This document shows positions 40,424 through 41,820 of a stretch of 41,820 nucleotides of DNA, in pieces. The notes under the pieces were generated by a model, which saw only the letters and a program-made list of their open reading frames with translations, was not told the origin of the DNA and searched no databases. The translations under genes and the position numbers were made by a program. The DNA lies in the NCBI GenBank assembly GCA_945860095.1, contig CAMAPP010000010.1, forward strand, positions 1 to 41,820, in the 5' to 3' direction. Numbering within the stretch: position 1 is the first letter of the stretch; every line of letters begins with the position of its first letter. Source of the stretch: Rhizobium sp. Q54. GTDB lineage: Bacteria; Pseudomonadota; Alphaproteobacteria; CADEGL01.

Positions 40424-41245
40424 ATGACCAAGGACATCGACCAAGTCGGCAAGATATTCGACGTCGCGGCGACCTTTGCCGTCACCTACGCCTTTCAGAT
40501 CCTCGCCTCGCTGGTCCTGCTGTTCGTCGGCTGGAAGATCGCGGGCTGGATGGGCCGTCGCGTCGCCGCATACGGGGTGAAGCGCGGGGTCGAGCGGACG
40601 CTGTCCAATTTCATGGGCGACGGCGCGCGCATCGTCGCGCTGGCGCTGGTGATCGTCGTCACCCTCGGCAATTTCGGCGTCTCCATCGCCCCGCTCATCG
40701 CTGCGGCCGGCGCCGCCGCCCTGGGCATCACCATCGCCTTGCAGGGGCCGCTGTCCAATCTCGCGGCCGGGCTCGTGATCATCTTCACGCGGCCCTACGT
40801 GGTCGGCAATACGATCTCGGTGCGCAAGGTCTCGGGCGTCGTCGAGGAGGTAAAATTGATGGCGACCATTCTCTCGGACGCGGACGGCGCGCGCGTGACG
40901 ATTCCGAACCGCCAGATCGTCGGCGAAATCCTGGTCAAATCCGAACGCGCGAGCCTGGCCGAAACCAAGCTGCGCGTGTCGTTCGCGGCCGATATCGACC
41001 ACGCGCTGGCGACCTTGCGCGAGGCGCTGGGCGCGGTACCCGAAATCGCGCCGGAGCCGCCGCCGCAAATCGGCGTGGCGGAGCTCGGCGATATCGGGCC
41101 GCTGCTCTCGGCGCGCTACTGGGTGCCCAACCGCAGCTATTTCGAAGTGCATTACCGCGCGAACGAGGCGGTGCTCGCCGCGTTCAAGCGCGCGAACATC
41201 CCCGTGCAGGCATTGCCGAGCACAACCTTCGGCGGCCCGACATGA
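40424..41245 (+). CDS. MscS-type mechanosensitive ion channel
   Basis: Inner-membrane channel of 273 residues that opens under membrane tension to release solutes in osmotic downshock. Three transmembrane helices are at about 22-45, 66-86 and 90-125. The last is the pore helix with AAGAAALGITIALQGPLSNL and GLVIIFTRPYVVGN, followed by the beta domain (GVVEEVKLMATILSDADGAR, VTIPNRQIVG) and a C-terminal alpha/beta part. It is the short, E. coli MscS-like size. The upstream gap is almost wholly a 22-base repeat. The stop overlaps a possible ATG of the next gene (ATGA). Confidence 0.93.
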   Translation: MTKDIDQVGKIFDVAATFAVTYAFQILASLVLLFVGWKIAGWMGRRVAAYGVKRGVERTLSNFMGDGARIVALALVIVVTLGNFGVSIAPLIAAAGAAALGITIALQGPLSNLAAGLVIIFTRPYVVGNTISVRKVSGVVEEVKLMATILSDADGARVTIPNRQIVGEILVKSERASLAETKLRVSFAADIDHALATLREALGAVPEIAPEPPPQIGVAELGDIGPLLSARYWVPNRSYFEVHYRANEAVLAAFKRANIPVQALPSTTFGGPT

Positions 41246-41284
41246 CCGGACGGCCCGACGAGACCGGGCGGAGCGGACGAAGCG
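41231..41284. repeat. degenerate 18-base repeat at the end of the MscS gene
   Basis: CGGCCCGACATGACCGGA is followed by CGGCCCGACGAGACCGGG and a weaker CGGAGCGGACGAAGCGAC. The first unit contains the MscS stop codon. Confidence 0.6.
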
Positions 41285-41289
41285 ACGGG

Positions 41290-41820
41290 ATGAGCGAATG
41301 GGCCGACCGCAATTCCTGGCGCGCGGGCGATTACGTCGAGCGCGCGCGCTACACCCATGCCCTGCCCGCGAATCTTTGCGCCGAACTCGAAGGCGCCTCG
41401 GCGCGCGCGCGGCACATCGCCTTTCACGAGCTTGCACCCCAGGACGTGCCCCTGCCGGGCCTGGCGGGCACGATCGGCGCGCTGTTCGACGCGCTGGAGC
41501 ACGGCGCGGGCTTCGCCGTGCTTTCGGGCCTGCCCGGCGCGCGCCTCGACCGCGACGCGAACGCCCATCTGCTGGCGAGTCTTTGCGCCCATCTCGGACG
41601 CGTCGCCGATCAGAACGCGGGCAAGAAAAAGATCGAGGACATCGTCGATCGCGGCCTGCCGATGGACGAAAAGAACCGCGGCTACATGGGCACGCACGCC
41701 ATCGGCTTTCACACCGATGGCGCGGATTTCACCGCGCTCTATTGCCTGAACCAGGCCGCCGAGGGCGGCGACAGCACGATCGCCTCGGCCAGCGCCGTGT
41801 ACGAGACCATCCGCGCCGAG
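41290..41820 (+). CDS. TauD/TfdA-like dioxygenase, 5' part
   Basis: The frame is open to the end of the window (177 codons), so the gene is cut at the edge. The visible part has HELAPQDVPLPGLAG, a segment GAGFAVLSGLPG typical of TauD/TfdA-like enzymes, and the iron ligands His-x-Asp in IGFHTDGADF followed by ALYCLNQAAEGGDS. These residues fit a Fe(II)/2-oxoglutarate oxygenase of the clavaminate synthase-like group. The start is either the ATG at 41290 or the in-frame ATG at 41242 overlapping the MscS stop (ATGA); the extra residues of the longer form come from a repeat, so 41290 is preferred. The distal His lies outside the window. Confidence 0.83.
   Translation, partial: MSEWADRNSWRAGDYVERARYTHALPANLCAELEGASARARHIAFHELAPQDVPLPGLAGTIGALFDALEHGAGFAVLSGLPGARLDRDANAHLLASLCAHLGRVADQNAGKKKIEDIVDRGLPMDEKNRGYMGTHAIGFHTDGADFTALYCLNQAAEGGDSTIASASAVYETIRAE

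Noticed and set aside
1-41820. tRNA or rRNA genes
   Set aside because: No cloverleaf with conserved T-loop sequence or rRNA segment was noticed on either strand, though a covariance-model scan could not be run.

Overview
The window is 41.8 kb of very GC-rich DNA (judged by eye) with dense, mostly co-oriented genes. Gene content and order point to an alphaproteobacterium, most likely a Rhodospirillales-type organism. The markers are the block ribF-ileS-lspA-DUF3035 lipoprotein-two M16 peptidases, a MutL with the endonuclease motif, a short Pgi, and CHASE2 and FecR proteins. No tRNA, rRNA, CRISPR array, prophage or complete insertion sequence was seen.

Layout. (1) 1-6.1 kb, mostly plus strand: the 3' part of purD, two tandem PLP-dependent threonine-dehydratase-like genes, an IS630-type transposase remnant, tadA (minus), a class I glutamine amidotransferase, an RsuA/RluB pseudouridine synthase, rsmD and a VOC protein. 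(2) 6.1-18.3 kb, minus strand: an SDR, mutL, pgi, an inactive/active M16 pair, a DUF3035 lipoprotein, lspA, ileS, ribF and a PhaJ-like MaoC hydratase. Two PhaR-type palindromes sit just upstream of the hydratase. (3) 18.5-20.2 kb, plus strand: a small conserved protein, a Crp/Fnr regulator, then a 600-base gene-free stretch. That stretch holds an 11-copy minisatellite, a three-hairpin small-RNA-like element and two near-identical terminators. (4) 20.2-27.0 kb, minus strand: a CHASE2 adenylate/guanylate cyclase, an outer-membrane TPR/beta-barrel protein resembling Slam (type XI secretion), and two paralogous secreted FecR proteins with a C-terminal domain that looks like a Slam-cargo barrel. 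This is the best candidate for an undescribed system. (5) 27.0-41.8 kb: an accessory catabolic region. It carries four SDR dehydrogenases, a zinc alcohol dehydrogenase, an RraA-like protein, a DMT transporter, two cupins, an M24 hydrolase that has lost its metal ligands beside an M81 peptidase, a YqgE protein, a PA14-like secreted protein, two Fe(II)/2-oxoglutarate-type dioxygenases and an MscS channel. It also has a higBA locus whose toxin gene is frameshifted.

A theme through the window is short tandem duplications of 14-37 bases. Each locus has its own unit. Most lie exactly at gene borders and contain the stop codon or Shine-Dalgarno of the neighbouring gene. Two are in frame inside genes (mutL and yqgE). 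They look like copies of local sequence, not one mobile repeat family.

Functional links. Region 2 is housekeeping: LspA processes lipoproteins such as its DUF3035 neighbour, and RibF, IleS and Pgi are core metabolism. Region 4 looks like a cell-surface sensing and secretion unit. Region 5 looks like uptake and breakdown of small organic or amide compounds, but no substrate can be named from sequence.
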